This document shows, piece after piece, positions 1 to 8,765 of a DNA stretch of 64,000 nucleotides. The stretch is from Thermoflavifilum aggregans (GTDB taxonomy: Bacteria > Bacteroidota > Bacteroidia > Chitinophagales > Chitinophagaceae). Both the position numbers and the translations under genes were made by a program. Under the pieces are notes generated by a model. It had not been told where the DNA came from. It made no database searches and saw nothing but the letters and a program-made list of their open reading frames with translations. The first letter of the stretch is position 1. Each line of letters starts with the position of its first letter. Location of the stretch: contig NZ_PGFG01000001.1 of the NCBI RefSeq assembly GCF_002797735.1, positions 2,356,001-2,420,000 of the forward strand, written 5' to 3'.

Positions 1-244
1 AACAGTAGCTTATTTTGAACAGGCTTACGACAACTGCACCATCCGCTACGGTGAGCTGAAACAACAACTGGCAGATGATATGATAAACCTTGTCAGGCCT
101 ATCCGCGAGCGGGCTGCAGAATTGCAAAAAGATATTGAAACCTTGAAAAAAATCCGCAAAACGGGTGCAGAAAAAGCATGTGCAAGTGCTCAGCAAACCC
201 TTCAACTGGCCCGTTCTATGATGGGCATCCGGTATGATGAGTAG
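1..244 (+). CDS. trpS: Tryptophan--tRNA ligase, C-terminal end only (partial)
   Basis: The reading frame that starts at base 2 is open from the window edge to a TAG at 242-244 and gives about 80 residues. They contain the features expected at the C-terminus of class I tryptophanyl-tRNA synthetases: a YGELK segment, a helix with PIRER, then GAEKA and a final helix ending in MGI. The enzyme charges tRNA-Trp in the cytoplasm. The catalytic Rossmann domain lies outside the window, so the call rests on the tail alone. A tRNA-Trp gene is present in the same window but is far away and not linked. Confidence 0.75.
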   Translation, partial: TVAYFEQAYDNCTIRYGELKQQLADDMINLVRPIRERAAELQKDIETLKKIRKTGAEKACASAQQTLQLARSMMGIRYDE

Positions 245-390
245 ATTCGATATTCCCGGGTGATGCAACATAACGTGTCGTTTGACCTTTAAGTAAAAAC
301 GATCTCAATCTCTCTTTCATTCCTGGAAAACTGATTTCTGTCTTTCTTTCTTCCTGCCTGTTTTACAACCATCCACATTTTTTACTAGAG

Positions 391-398
391 TATCTTTG
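391..398 (+). promoter_or_regulatory. Bacteroidota -7 promoter element (TATCTTTG) before the yitT-like gene
   Basis: TATCTTTG matches the TAnnTTTG -7 consensus of Bacteroidota housekeeping promoters and lies five bases before the ATG at 404. Such close spacing implies a very short leader, or a start codon slightly further in. No convincing -33 TTTG is visible upstream. Confidence 0.5.
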
Positions 399-403
399 TA
401 ATC

Positions 404-1306
404 ATGCATAGCCAAGCGACCCGCATCCGCCGCTTCAAAGTCCGCAAAGCTCTCTGGCAACGGATTGCAAAAGAAGTTCTGTATTTGATAGCCGGTATAT
501 TTTCTGCTGGCTTCGGATTGAAAGGTTTTTTGCTGCCCGGGCATTTCCTGGATGGTGGTGTTACAGGTATTTCCCTCCTGCTGCGGTTTGTAACGGGTTA
601 TCCCTTATCGCTGCTACTGGTCATCATCAACATCCCTTTTGTGCTGATGGGCTACCGCCAGATTTCCCGAACTTTTGCCATAAAGTCGATCCTTGGAATC
701 ATCGGACTGGCCATTTGCATTGAGCTGGTACATTTTCCGGTTGTTACATCTGATAAACTGCTGATTGCTGTCTTCGGAGGTTTTTTCATCGGAGCTGGCA
801 CCGGATTGGCTATGCGGGGCGGAGGTGTGCTGGATGGTACAGAAATCCTGTCGGTATTTGTCAGTCGGCATACGGTGTTTACTGTGGGTGATATCATTGC
901 TGTATTGAATGTGTGCATATTTTCAGTTGCTGCTTTTGTCATCAATGTGGAAACAGCGCTATATGCCATGCTCACCTATCTGAGCGCATCCAAAACTGTA
1001 GATTATCTGGTAAATGGCATCGAAGAATATGTGGGTGTCATGATTATTTCAGATCATAGTGAAATTATCCGAAGAGTACTGATTCATAAATTAGGCAAAG
1101 GTATCACCATTTACAAAGGCCGAAAGGGCATGACCCGCTCCGGGCAAAGCACGCAGGAACTGGATATTATTTACACCGTTGTTACACGGCTGGAGGTACA
1201 GCGGTTGAACAATGAGATCCTGCAGATTGATGACAAGGCCTTCATTGTGCAGACGCCTGTGATTGATACCAAAGGAGGTATGATTCGCCGCAGGCCATTG
1301 CATTAG
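404..1306 (+). CDS. YitT family membrane protein with DUF2179 domain
   Basis: A 300-residue protein. After a basic N-terminus, residues from about 25 to 195 form five or six hydrophobic segments with the glycine-rich loops typical of the YitT/DUF161 family (for example FLLPGHFLDGGVTG and a GGGVLDGTE loop). The last 90 residues form a soluble DUF2179 domain with the usual YKGRKGMTRSG turn. Family members are inner-membrane proteins of unknown function; transport has been proposed but not established. The gene is monocistronic, preceded by a TAnnTTTG element and converging on recN, with only six bases between the two stop codons. Confidence 0.85.
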   Translation: MHSQATRIRRFKVRKALWQRIAKEVLYLIAGIFSAGFGLKGFLLPGHFLDGGVTGISLLLRFVTGYPLSLLLVIINIPFVLMGYRQISRTFAIKSILGIIGLAICIELVHFPVVTSDKLLIAVFGGFFIGAGTGLAMRGGGVLDGTEILSVFVSRHTVFTVGDIIAVLNVCIFSVAAFVINVETALYAMLTYLSASKTVDYLVNGIEEYVGVMIISDHSEIIRRVLIHKLGKGITIYKGRKGMTRSGQSTQELDIIYTVVTRLEVQRLNNEILQIDDKAFIVQTPVIDTKGGMIRRRPLH

Positions 1307-1312
1307 TTTTTC

Positions 1313-2998
1313 TTAATCCGGCCGGGCAATGAGTTCGCGTGCATTTTCCAATGCTGCTCTAGTGGGATGATCGCCGCTGAGCATGCGGGCAATGGCTTCC
1401 ACACGGGCTTCTCCTTCCAGCGATTGGACACGCGTGGTAATTTTATGTTTTACTTTTTCCTTGTACACCATCAGATGGGTATCGGCGCGGCCGGCAATCT
1501 GAGGCTGATGTGTGATACAAATGATCTGATGATGCCTGGCCAGCTCGGCCAGCAGCAGCCCTACCTGCCGGGCGGCTTCTCCGGAAATACCCTGATCAAT
1601 TTCATCAAAAATCAGCGTGGGCAGCTGCATATGGGATGCTACCAGGGATTTGATGCACAACATCAAGCGGCTCAATTCCCCACCCGAAGCCACCTGCCGG
1701 ATGGATACAAACTGCCCCGTCTGATTGGCATCCCAAAGGAACTGGATATCATCATGCCCCCATTCGCCGAGGGGTGCGGGCTGCACAACCACCTGAAGCC
1801 GTGCATTGGGCATACCTACCTGCCTGAGCAGCTGATTGACCTGCTCTGCAAAAGGCCCTGCCGCTGCCTGCCGGTGCCGGGAAAGTTCATCGGCCTGCTG
1901 TTGTATAACCACCTGCAGTTGAGCGATCTGATCCTGCAGCTGGCGGATTTGTTCATCGTTCAGGGAAATCCGGCGGACTTTCTCCTCCAGCTCGCGTTGT
2001 TTTTGTAACAGACCAGCAGTATCCTGTACCTGATACTTTTTCAAAAGCTTATAGGCAAGTGAAAGGCGCTCCTGAACCTGCATAAGCCGGTCAGGTTGAT
2101 CAGTAATCGTATCCATCAGCCGGGCAAGCTCATCGGCAATATCCTGCAACTCAATGTAGGCCGACTGTAACCTATCGGCAACCGGCTGCAAAAGGCGATA
2201 CTGCGCAGCAGCCGACTCCAGCTGATGCCTGGCCTGATGCAGCTGGGTTATCGCGGAGGGCTGTTCTGCATCATATCCCCCTTGCAACAATTGATAAGCC
2301 TGCTCTACAGATTGACGGACGGAACCAATATGCTCCAGCAACTGCTGTTCTTCTTCCAGTTGCTCAATTTCCAGCTCCTGAAAACGAGCCTCCTGCAGCT
2401 CCTGCAATAAAAACTGATCATAATCCAATTCCCGCAATGCCTGCTGATAGCTTGTCTGCAAACGCTCCAGTTCCTGCTGCTGCTCTACAAGTGTACGATA
2501 ATGCCGCCTGTAATGCTGAAGTAATTCTTCATGATGGCAAAGCGCATCTATCACTTCGCGCTGAAAACCGCTTTGTAAAAGCTGCAAGGTATCAAACTGC
2601 TGATGTAAATCTACCACATAGCGGGTCAGTTGTTGCAATTGCTGCAGGTTGGCAGGCGTATCATTCACAAAGGCACGGGATTTACTTGAAGCTTTGGAAG
2701 CCGGCAACAATTCCCGACGGATGATAACCTGCGTATCCCAATCCCAGTCGAAATCTTCAAAAAGCTGCCGGATATCTGGATCATCGGGTAAAAGAAACAC
2801 CCCCTCCACAATGCCCTTTTGTGAAGGATCGGCCAGCACACCCGTATCGGCCCGCTCACCCAACAATAAAGACAGAGCCTCTATGAGAATGGATTTCCCT
2901 GCGCCAGTTTCACCGGTTATGCAGGTGAAATGCGGTGAAAACTGAACTTCCAGCTCATCAATGATAGCATAATTTTTCACATATAGCCGCTGCAACAT
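1313..2998 (-). CDS. recN: DNA repair protein RecN
   Basis: A 561-residue SMC-like ATPase of normal RecN length. The Walker A motif GETGAGKS is at residues 29-36. A long coiled coil rich in Gln, Glu and Leu occupies roughly 150-390, and the C-terminal half holds the ABC signature (ASGGELSRLML) and Walker B (LIFDEID). RecN loads at double-strand breaks and helps bring broken ends together for RecA-dependent recombination. The next gene upstream on the same strand, aguA, is separated by about 170 bp, so recN probably has its own promoter. That gap holds a short inverted repeat, TTGGTAAATACCAA (3010-3023), of unknown meaning. Confidence 0.97.
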   Translation of the reverse strand: MLQRLYVKNYAIIDELEVQFSPHFTCITGETGAGKSILIEALSLLLGERADTGVLADPSQKGIVEGVFLLPDDPDIRQLFEDFDWDWDTQVIIRRELLPASKASSKSRAFVNDTPANLQQLQQLTRYVVDLHQQFDTLQLLQSGFQREVIDALCHHEELLQHYRRHYRTLVEQQQELERLQTSYQQALRELDYDQFLLQELQEARFQELEIEQLEEEQQLLEHIGSVRQSVEQAYQLLQGGYDAEQPSAITQLHQARHQLESAAAQYRLLQPVADRLQSAYIELQDIADELARLMDTITDQPDRLMQVQERLSLAYKLLKKYQVQDTAGLLQKQRELEEKVRRISLNDEQIRQLQDQIAQLQVVIQQQADELSRHRQAAAGPFAEQVNQLLRQVGMPNARLQVVVQPAPLGEWGHDDIQFLWDANQTGQFVSIRQVASGGELSRLMLCIKSLVASHMQLPTLIFDEIDQGISGEAARQVGLLLAELARHHQIICITHQPQIAGRADTHLMVYKEKVKHKITTRVQSLEGEARVEAIARMLSGDHPTRAALENARELIARPD

Positions 2999-3166
2999 GG
3001 GTATGCTGATTGGTAAATACCAATAAATGGATGCACGCTAAAATACAAGAGTATTGGGAAAATAAGGTAATGCGCCGGAGGAACCGAGGCATAAACCTGA
3101 GTTTTTTACTAGGATCAGGATGTCTGGCAGATGCATGCAGGCCACCATACCTCCAGCCCCAGGGGC

Positions 3167-4252
3167 CTAAGATGCTGATGGCACCTCGGGTTCCTGCTGA
3201 CTCAGGCAATGAAAGCTGCCCAATCCCCAGATAATATCCACGGAGTCAATACCCACCACTTCCCGATCGGGAAAACATTGCGAAAGAATCTGCAAAGCCT
3301 GCTCATCGTGTTCAGGATCTCGGAACGTGGGCACGATCACCACTTTATTACCGATGTAAAAATTGGCATAAGATGCGGGCAGGCGCCTGCCTTCGTAGTA
3401 TACGGGTTTGGGCATGGGCAATTCCACGATATCTATTGGTTTGCCATCCAGCAGGCGCATGCTTTTCAGCAATTTCAGGTTTTGCTGGAGGGGCTCATAA
3501 TTTTCATCCTCAGGGTTGGGTTCCACAACGGCCACTACGGTATGGGGATTCACGAAACGCACGATATCATCAATGTGTCCATCCGTATCATCGCCTGCAA
3601 TTCCATCTTCCAGCCACAACACCTGTTTTACCCCATAATAAGCTTGCAGATAGGCCTCAATTTCCTGTTGCGACAAATGCGGATTCCGGTTGGGATTCAG
3701 CAGGCAGGCGCGGGTAGTGAGCACTGTACCTTCCCCATTGAAATCCACTGATCCGCCTTCCATCACAATACCGGGATGATAAACCGGCAATCCCAATGCC
3801 TGTGCAATTTTTTCCGGCAATTGATCATCGAGCTCATAAGGCGTATATTTCCCTCCCCATGCATTAAAACGCCAGTCCACAATCACTTTGGGTTGCGCAG
3901 CAGCCGGATTGATCAGAAAAGCGGGCCCGCAGTCGCGGCACCAGGCATCGTTGGTAGGGTGGCGATAAAATTCAATCTGTTCCATATCGGTCTGTTCTCG
4001 CTCCAGGCTGCGTCTCACCATGTTTTCCATCACTTCATCATTCACATTCAGGCATACTTTTTCGCCTTTTGTGAGCTCCTTGATGAACCGGATAAATTCC
4101 GGATAAATGCTTTGGATTTTACCCGGCCAGGAATCTTCATTGTGTGGCCAGTTCAGCCAGGTAGCCCGATGGGGATGCCATTCGGCCGGGAAATAATAGC
4201 CCAGTGCAGCAGGTACAGGTTGATCCGGAAATTGCAATCTATCCGATGCCAT
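3167..4252 (-). CDS. aguA: Agmatine deiminase
   Basis: A 361-residue member of the peptidyl-arginine-deiminase-like family. It hydrolyses agmatine to N-carbamoylputrescine and ammonia, the first step of the agmatine route to putrescine. The N-terminal FPAEWHPHRATWLNWPH signature, the WCRDCGPAF segment, the EGGSVDFNGEGT stretch, the GDDTDGHIDD loop and the C-terminal nucleophile motif GSFHC (Cys349) are all present. It lies 28 bp downstream of aguB on the same strand, so the two consecutive enzymes form one operon. No arginine decarboxylase is in the window, so the source of agmatine is not shown. Confidence 0.96.
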   Translation of the reverse strand: MASDRLQFPDQPVPAALGYYFPAEWHPHRATWLNWPHNEDSWPGKIQSIYPEFIRFIKELTKGEKVCLNVNDEVMENMVRRSLEREQTDMEQIEFYRHPTNDAWCRDCGPAFLINPAAAQPKVIVDWRFNAWGGKYTPYELDDQLPEKIAQALGLPVYHPGIVMEGGSVDFNGEGTVLTTRACLLNPNRNPHLSQQEIEAYLQAYYGVKQVLWLEDGIAGDDTDGHIDDIVRFVNPHTVVAVVEPNPEDENYEPLQQNLKLLKSMRLLDGKPIDIVELPMPKPVYYEGRRLPASYANFYIGNKVVIVPTFRDPEHDEQALQILSQCFPDREVVGIDSVDIIWGLGSFHCLSQQEPEVPSAS

Positions 4253-4280
4253 GATGCAAATAAGGTTTTTCTATGCCCGA

Positions 4281-5156
4281 TCAGGAGGCGGATTGATCAA
4301 TGAATCGTTTGATAATGGGCTGATAGGAATCGATGCGGCGATCGCGCAGGAATGGCCAGTGTACGCGATAGTGGCCAATCTGATCCAGATCCACCGGTTG
4401 CACGATGGTTTCTTCCTGATCGTGGGAAGCCTGGTAAAGCAGGCTGCCAAACGGATTGGCCACAAATGACCCTCCCCAGAAGCGCATGCCATTTTCCACA
4501 CCCACGCGGTTGATCACGGCCACAGGCAGGCCGTTGGCCACGGCATGTGCCCGCTGTATAATCTGCCAAGCTTCATATTGTTCGCGGTTGGTAGCTTCAT
4601 CTTGCGTCTGCGCCCAGCCGATGGCTGTAGGATATACAATCAGATCAGCCCCCATCAGACTCACGATGCGTGCTGCTTCCGGATACCATTGATCCCAGCA
4701 GATCAATACACCTACGTTGCCATATTTCGTGTGAAATACGCGATAACCCAGATCTCCCGGTGTGAAATAAAACTTTTCATAATACCCCGGATCATCCGGA
4801 ATATGCATTTTCCGATATTTCCCCAGATAGCGGCCATCGGCATCAATCACCACAGCCGTATTATGAAAGACGCCGGAAGCTCTCTTTTCAAACAGCGAAG
4901 CAACCACCACCACCTGGCGTTTCCGGGCAAAAGCCATCAATGCCTCGGTGGTGGGCCCGGGCACAGGCTCGGCCAGTTCAAAATTCCGATAGTCTTCTCT
5001 GTCACAGAAATACAGAGAAGTGAAAAGCTCCTGTGTACAGATGATCTGGGCACCCTGATCTGCTGCCTGCTCCATGCGTTGCAAGGCTTTCTGCAGATTG
5101 GCCGCCGGATCGGCTGTACAACTCATTTGAATCAGACCCAGGTTGACGATGCGCAT
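4281..5156 (-). CDS. aguB: N-carbamoylputrescine amidase
   Basis: A 291-residue nitrilase-superfamily enzyme with the full catalytic triad: Glu43 in TQELF, Lys116 in YRKMH and Cys153 in LICWDQWYPE. It converts N-carbamoylputrescine to putrescine, CO2 and ammonia. The assignment among nitrilase-fold amidases rests on the CWDQWYPEAAR and KFYFTPGDLG segments, which are typical of this subfamily, and on its position directly upstream of agmatine deiminase. The start is the ATG at 5156; no alternative in-frame start fits better. Confidence 0.95.
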   Translation of the reverse strand: MRIVNLGLIQMSCTADPAANLQKALQRMEQAADQGAQIICTQELFTSLYFCDREDYRNFELAEPVPGPTTEALMAFARKRQVVVVASLFEKRASGVFHNTAVVIDADGRYLGKYRKMHIPDDPGYYEKFYFTPGDLGYRVFHTKYGNVGVLICWDQWYPEAARIVSLMGADLIVYPTAIGWAQTQDEATNREQYEAWQIIQRAHAVANGLPVAVINRVGVENGMRFWGGSFVANPFGSLLYQASHDQEETIVQPVDLDQIGHYRVHWPFLRDRRIDSYQPIIKRFIDQSAS

Positions 5157-5243
5157 CTGTAGCGTTTTTCGTGAAGCTGCAAAGTTAAGACTTCCTTACC
5201 ATCCTATCGGGCCATCAGCAGAAAAGCCCTGCATCACAACCCT

Positions 5244-6737
5244 TCATTTTCCCTTGATACGTTCAATGCCTGCTTTCGCCCATTGATCAAGTGAATTTTT
5301 ATATTCTTTTTCAGGCATTTGCAGGCAAAGATTGTAGTAATAGAGTGCTTTTTCAGGCTGGTTGCGTTTTTCGTAAATCATGCCCATTTGCCAGGCTGCC
5401 CGGGCAGCATAATATTCAGGTAGATTGCGGCCCGCTTCTATCGTGGCCTGATAATAAGGGATAGCCTTTTCATCTTCTCCCATTTCATCGTAAACCCTAG
5501 CCATAAAATAAGCATACATGAGCTTATTCAGATAATCGGGCAATGCAGCAGCCGAGATGGTGTTCAGTTCATCCAGTGCCTGCCGGAAATAGCCACCATC
5601 GCTGAGCAGGCGAGCCCGCAAAATATGAATATCTACCGGGGTAGTTTTTTGGGCTTCGAGCAAAGCTGCTTTATCAGCATCCACCATGGCAGTTCCTTCT
5701 TTCAGGATCCGTTGCCTGCACTGGTTGGCCATGGCTGTATTGCCCTTCAGGGTATAAGCCCAGCTCAACCTCAGCAAGGCATCTTTTTTATAATATTCCG
5801 TCTTTGTGCGTTGCAAGAATGCCTGTAAATATCGGATAGCCGAATCGGCCTGCAGGCTGTTCAGATAGATGGTGCCCAGTTCGAAATCCAGAGAAGGCAT
5901 ATCCAGATAATCCATCTGCCTGTTGAGATTCTGCAATACCTGCAAGGCATAGGCACTGCGATGATGATTGAGTGCCAGATTGGCTACCATAAAGGCATAC
6001 AGCTGGTTGTGCTGGGTATCCAGATTTTTTTCCCGGATGAAACGAAACACAGCCTCGGGATTGCGTTCGATGTAAAACAACAGATAGCAATAATACACAT
6101 AGGCCTCCTGTCCGAACAGCAGCTGATCATCGTCACCCATGGCTATCACCTGCTTCAGCATCTGCATACCCTGTTGAATGCTGCCCTTCATGCCCAGGAT
6201 ATCCGTAATCCAGCGATACCCATCAGGCACTGTGCCAATGGCTGTTTTCATTGCCCCCAGAAAAATATCATTTGGATAAAACCTGGGATAACGTTTCTGA
6301 TTATCGCTCAACATCAGATAGGCCCGCCGGAATTCCCATGCGGCAGAAATGCGATCGCCAAATTTTACCTTAATCAAACTCCACTGAAAATGCACAATAG
6401 CCTGCGAAAGCAGATAGTAGGGCGAATCTCGGCTACCCTGAGCCAGCAGCGACAAATACGTATTCCGATTTGCAAGCTTCTGTTGATAGTCGGCTGATCC
6501 CCCGTCGAAAAACAATTGCATGAAATCAATATAGTTCTGCAGCAACACAGGAATGAGATTCTCCGGATGGGTTTTCTGTTCCAGGTTTAACAGCTGCTGC
6601 GCCTCCTGTACGCGCATGGCCATGATAAGCTGATAAGCCATCCGGCATCGGGCATTAAAATCATAAGTACGGGGGGATGATGCAAAGACGGGCAGGCTGC
6701 ATGCCAGCACAAGCACACATAAGATGTTCCATTTCAT
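5244..6737 (-). CDS. Secreted TPR-repeat protein, function unknown
   Basis: A 497-residue protein counted from the ATG at 6737, which begins a good Sec signal peptide (MKWNILCVLVLACSLPVFA). A longer frame exists from a TTG at 6788 but would put 17 polar residues ahead of the signal. There is no lipobox cysteine, so the product is probably periplasmic. The rest is helical; the C-terminal part has recognisable tetratricopeptide repeats (for example YYAARAAWQMGMIYEKRNQPEKA around residues 450-475 and YQATIEAGRN before it). TPR proteins are scaffolds; no partner is evident. It stands alone between aguB and the zinc-ribbon gene on the same strand. Confidence 0.7.
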   Translation of the reverse strand: MKWNILCVLVLACSLPVFASSPRTYDFNARCRMAYQLIMAMRVQEAQQLLNLEQKTHPENLIPVLLQNYIDFMQLFFDGGSADYQQKLANRNTYLSLLAQGSRDSPYYLLSQAIVHFQWSLIKVKFGDRISAAWEFRRAYLMLSDNQKRYPRFYPNDIFLGAMKTAIGTVPDGYRWITDILGMKGSIQQGMQMLKQVIAMGDDDQLLFGQEAYVYYCYLLFYIERNPEAVFRFIREKNLDTQHNQLYAFMVANLALNHHRSAYALQVLQNLNRQMDYLDMPSLDFELGTIYLNSLQADSAIRYLQAFLQRTKTEYYKKDALLRLSWAYTLKGNTAMANQCRQRILKEGTAMVDADKAALLEAQKTTPVDIHILRARLLSDGGYFRQALDELNTISAAALPDYLNKLMYAYFMARVYDEMGEDEKAIPYYQATIEAGRNLPEYYAARAAWQMGMIYEKRNQPEKALYYYNLCLQMPEKEYKNSLDQWAKAGIERIKGK

Positions 6738-6833
6738 GAAGATACGCAGCCACATGCGGCTGCGAAAATAACTGAAATTCCCATGCAACCAGGCATGAGA
6801 AAAGGGCTGAGTTTCTACAAAAAATCTTAAAAA

Positions 6834-7616
6834 TCAGGATTTAACTTTTGCCGCTTTTTGTCCGGGCAGTTGTACGGATTCGTGGAGCTCGGCATCAACC
6901 AGGATACGGCCACAGTTTTCGCAGACAATGATTTTCTTGCGTTGCCGGATCTCGGCCTGGCGCTGCGGGGGAATGGCATTGTAGCAACCGCCGCAGGCAT
7001 CGCGTTCAATAGGCACTACAGCCAAACCATTGCGGTATGTTTTGCGGATTTTTTCGTACGCAGCCAGCAACCTGGGATCTACTTTGCTGCGGGCATCTTC
7101 GGCAAGCTTCTGAAACTGGGCTTCTTCTTTTTCCGTTTCTACAATGATTTTTTCCAGTTCAGATTTTTTGATTTTCAGATTGGCTTCCTTATCCTGAATC
7201 GCTTGCCGGGCAAGCTCCAGAATGCGATTTTTTTCCTTGATTTCTTCGTTGGCTTCGCGGATGTGTTTTTCGGCCAGGCTGATTTCAAGGGTCTGCATTT
7301 CAATTTCCTTCTGCAGGGCATTGAATTCCCGGTCGTTCTTCACATTATCCTTCTGCTTCTCATATTTTTTGATCAGGGCTTCTGCTTCCTTGATTATGTT
7401 TTTCTTGTTGGCAATAAATTTCTGGATACCGGCAATCTCATCTTCAATGTGGGTAAGACGAGTTTGCAGCCCGGTAATCTCGTCTTCCAGGTCGTTTACT
7501 TCCATGGGAAGCTCACCCCGCAGGGTTCTGATTTCATCTAATTTGGAGTCAATCTTCTGTAAGGTAAGCAGGGAAACGAGCTTTTCTTCGACGGAATATT
7601 CTTTTGCGGTAGCCAT
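6834..7616 (-). CDS. C4-type zinc ribbon coiled-coil protein
   Basis: A 260-residue protein. Residues about 30-185 form an uninterrupted charged coiled coil. The C-terminal part carries two CxxC pairs (ACGGCYN and CENCGR), forming the C4 zinc ribbon of the zf-RING_7 family. The family is widespread and suspected to bind nucleic acid, but its role is not settled. The start codon follows the stop codon of the Nif3-like gene without a single intervening base, so the two are translationally coupled. This pairing recurs in many bacteria and suggests a shared function. Confidence 0.88.
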   Translation of the reverse strand: MATAKEYSVEEKLVSLLTLQKIDSKLDEIRTLRGELPMEVNDLEDEITGLQTRLTHIEDEIAGIQKFIANKKNIIKEAEALIKKYEKQKDNVKNDREFNALQKEIEMQTLEISLAEKHIREANEEIKEKNRILELARQAIQDKEANLKIKKSELEKIIVETEKEEAQFQKLAEDARSKVDPRLLAAYEKIRKTYRNGLAVVPIERDACGGCYNAIPPQRQAEIRQRKKIIVCENCGRILVDAELHESVQLPGQKAAKVKS

Positions 7617-8711
7617 TTATGAAAAATAATTTATGGGATTGGTACAGATCTCAGATTTAAGAGGCGCAAAATTAGGGAATTTTTTTCTGATTAATCTTTC
7701 CAGCAGGTCAATGGTAAACTGCTCGCTTTCATAATGACCCACATCCATCAGAAGCAGGCGTCCTTCAGCCCGGAAAAATTCATGATACTTGATATCGGCT
7801 GTCACAAAAGCCTGTGCGCCGGTCCTGATGGCTTCAGGCAGCAGGAATATGCCGGCCCCTCCGCATACGGCCACCCGCTGAATTGTGCCGGTATAACGAG
7901 TATAACGGATGCAGCCGGTATGCAAAGCCTCTTTTACATGATGAAGAAAAACTTGCACTGACATTGGCTCCGGCAACTCCCCTACCATACCGGGCCCCAC
8001 TGCAGGGTGGAAGTTGTCGAGCGGATAAATATCGTAAGCCACTTCTTCGTAGGGATGATTTTGAAGCAAGGCCTCGATGACAACTTTTTCACGATGAGCC
8101 GGGAAAATGGTTTCAACCCTTGTTTCCGGCTCCTGGTGCTGCTCCCCTATGCTGCCCACATAAGGATTGGCTCCTTCCCTGGCCCGGAATGTGCCAAAAC
8201 CTTCCACATTGTAACTGCACGCATCATATTTGCCGATAACGCCGGCTCCGGCGTGAAACAAAGCTGCCCGCAAAGCTGCCGCATGGGCATGGGGCACAAA
8301 GGTAACCAGCTTTTTAAGCTTGCCCCGCATAGGTGCTAGGATCTGCGTATGAAGCAAGCCCAGCTTTTCGGCAATCATGGCATTGACACCATCGGCAACC
8401 TGATCCAGGTTGGTGTGGGCGGCATAAAGCACCACATTGGCCCGGATAGCCAGCATGATGGCCCTCTCTGCATCCGTTGCCCCGGTGATGCGCTTCAGGG
8501 GATGAAAAATTACCGGATGATGGGCTACAATCAAATTGCATCGCTTTTGAATGGCTTCTTGGACTACTGCTTCCGTCATGTCGAGCGTAATCAGCATGCC
8601 TTGCAATGGCTGATCCGGATTGCCTACCAGCAGGCCTGCATTATCGTATGATTCCTGAAAGGAAAGCGGTGCTATTTCTTCCAGATACTGAATGATTTCA
8701 TTTATTTGCAT
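7617..8711 (-). CDS. Nif3-like dinuclear metal center protein
   Basis: A 364-residue member of the Nif3/YbgI/YqfO family. The metal-binding histidines are visible in IVAHHPVIFHPL near the N-terminus and in the C-terminal DVGHYESEQF segment. The length is that of the long form with a central PII/CutA-like insertion (roughly residues 125-235), as in YqfO, rather than the short E. coli YbgI. Members form hexameric toroids; a GTP cyclohydrolase-like or metal-trafficking role has been proposed, but no firm activity is known. It is the first gene of a two-gene unit with the zinc-ribbon protein. Confidence 0.93.
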   Translation of the reverse strand: MQINEIIQYLEEIAPLSFQESYDNAGLLVGNPDQPLQGMLITLDMTEAVVQEAIQKRCNLIVAHHPVIFHPLKRITGATDAERAIMLAIRANVVLYAAHTNLDQVADGVNAMIAEKLGLLHTQILAPMRGKLKKLVTFVPHAHAAALRAALFHAGAGVIGKYDACSYNVEGFGTFRAREGANPYVGSIGEQHQEPETRVETIFPAHREKVVIEALLQNHPYEEVAYDIYPLDNFHPAVGPGMVGELPEPMSVQVFLHHVKEALHTGCIRYTRYTGTIQRVAVCGGAGIFLLPEAIRTGAQAFVTADIKYHEFFRAEGRLLLMDVGHYESEQFTIDLLERLIRKKFPNFAPLKSEICTNPINYFS

Positions 8712-8765
8712 ATCGGTGAAGCTGTTGAAACTAAAGCAATTTCCGTGAATAAAATTAAATAGCCC

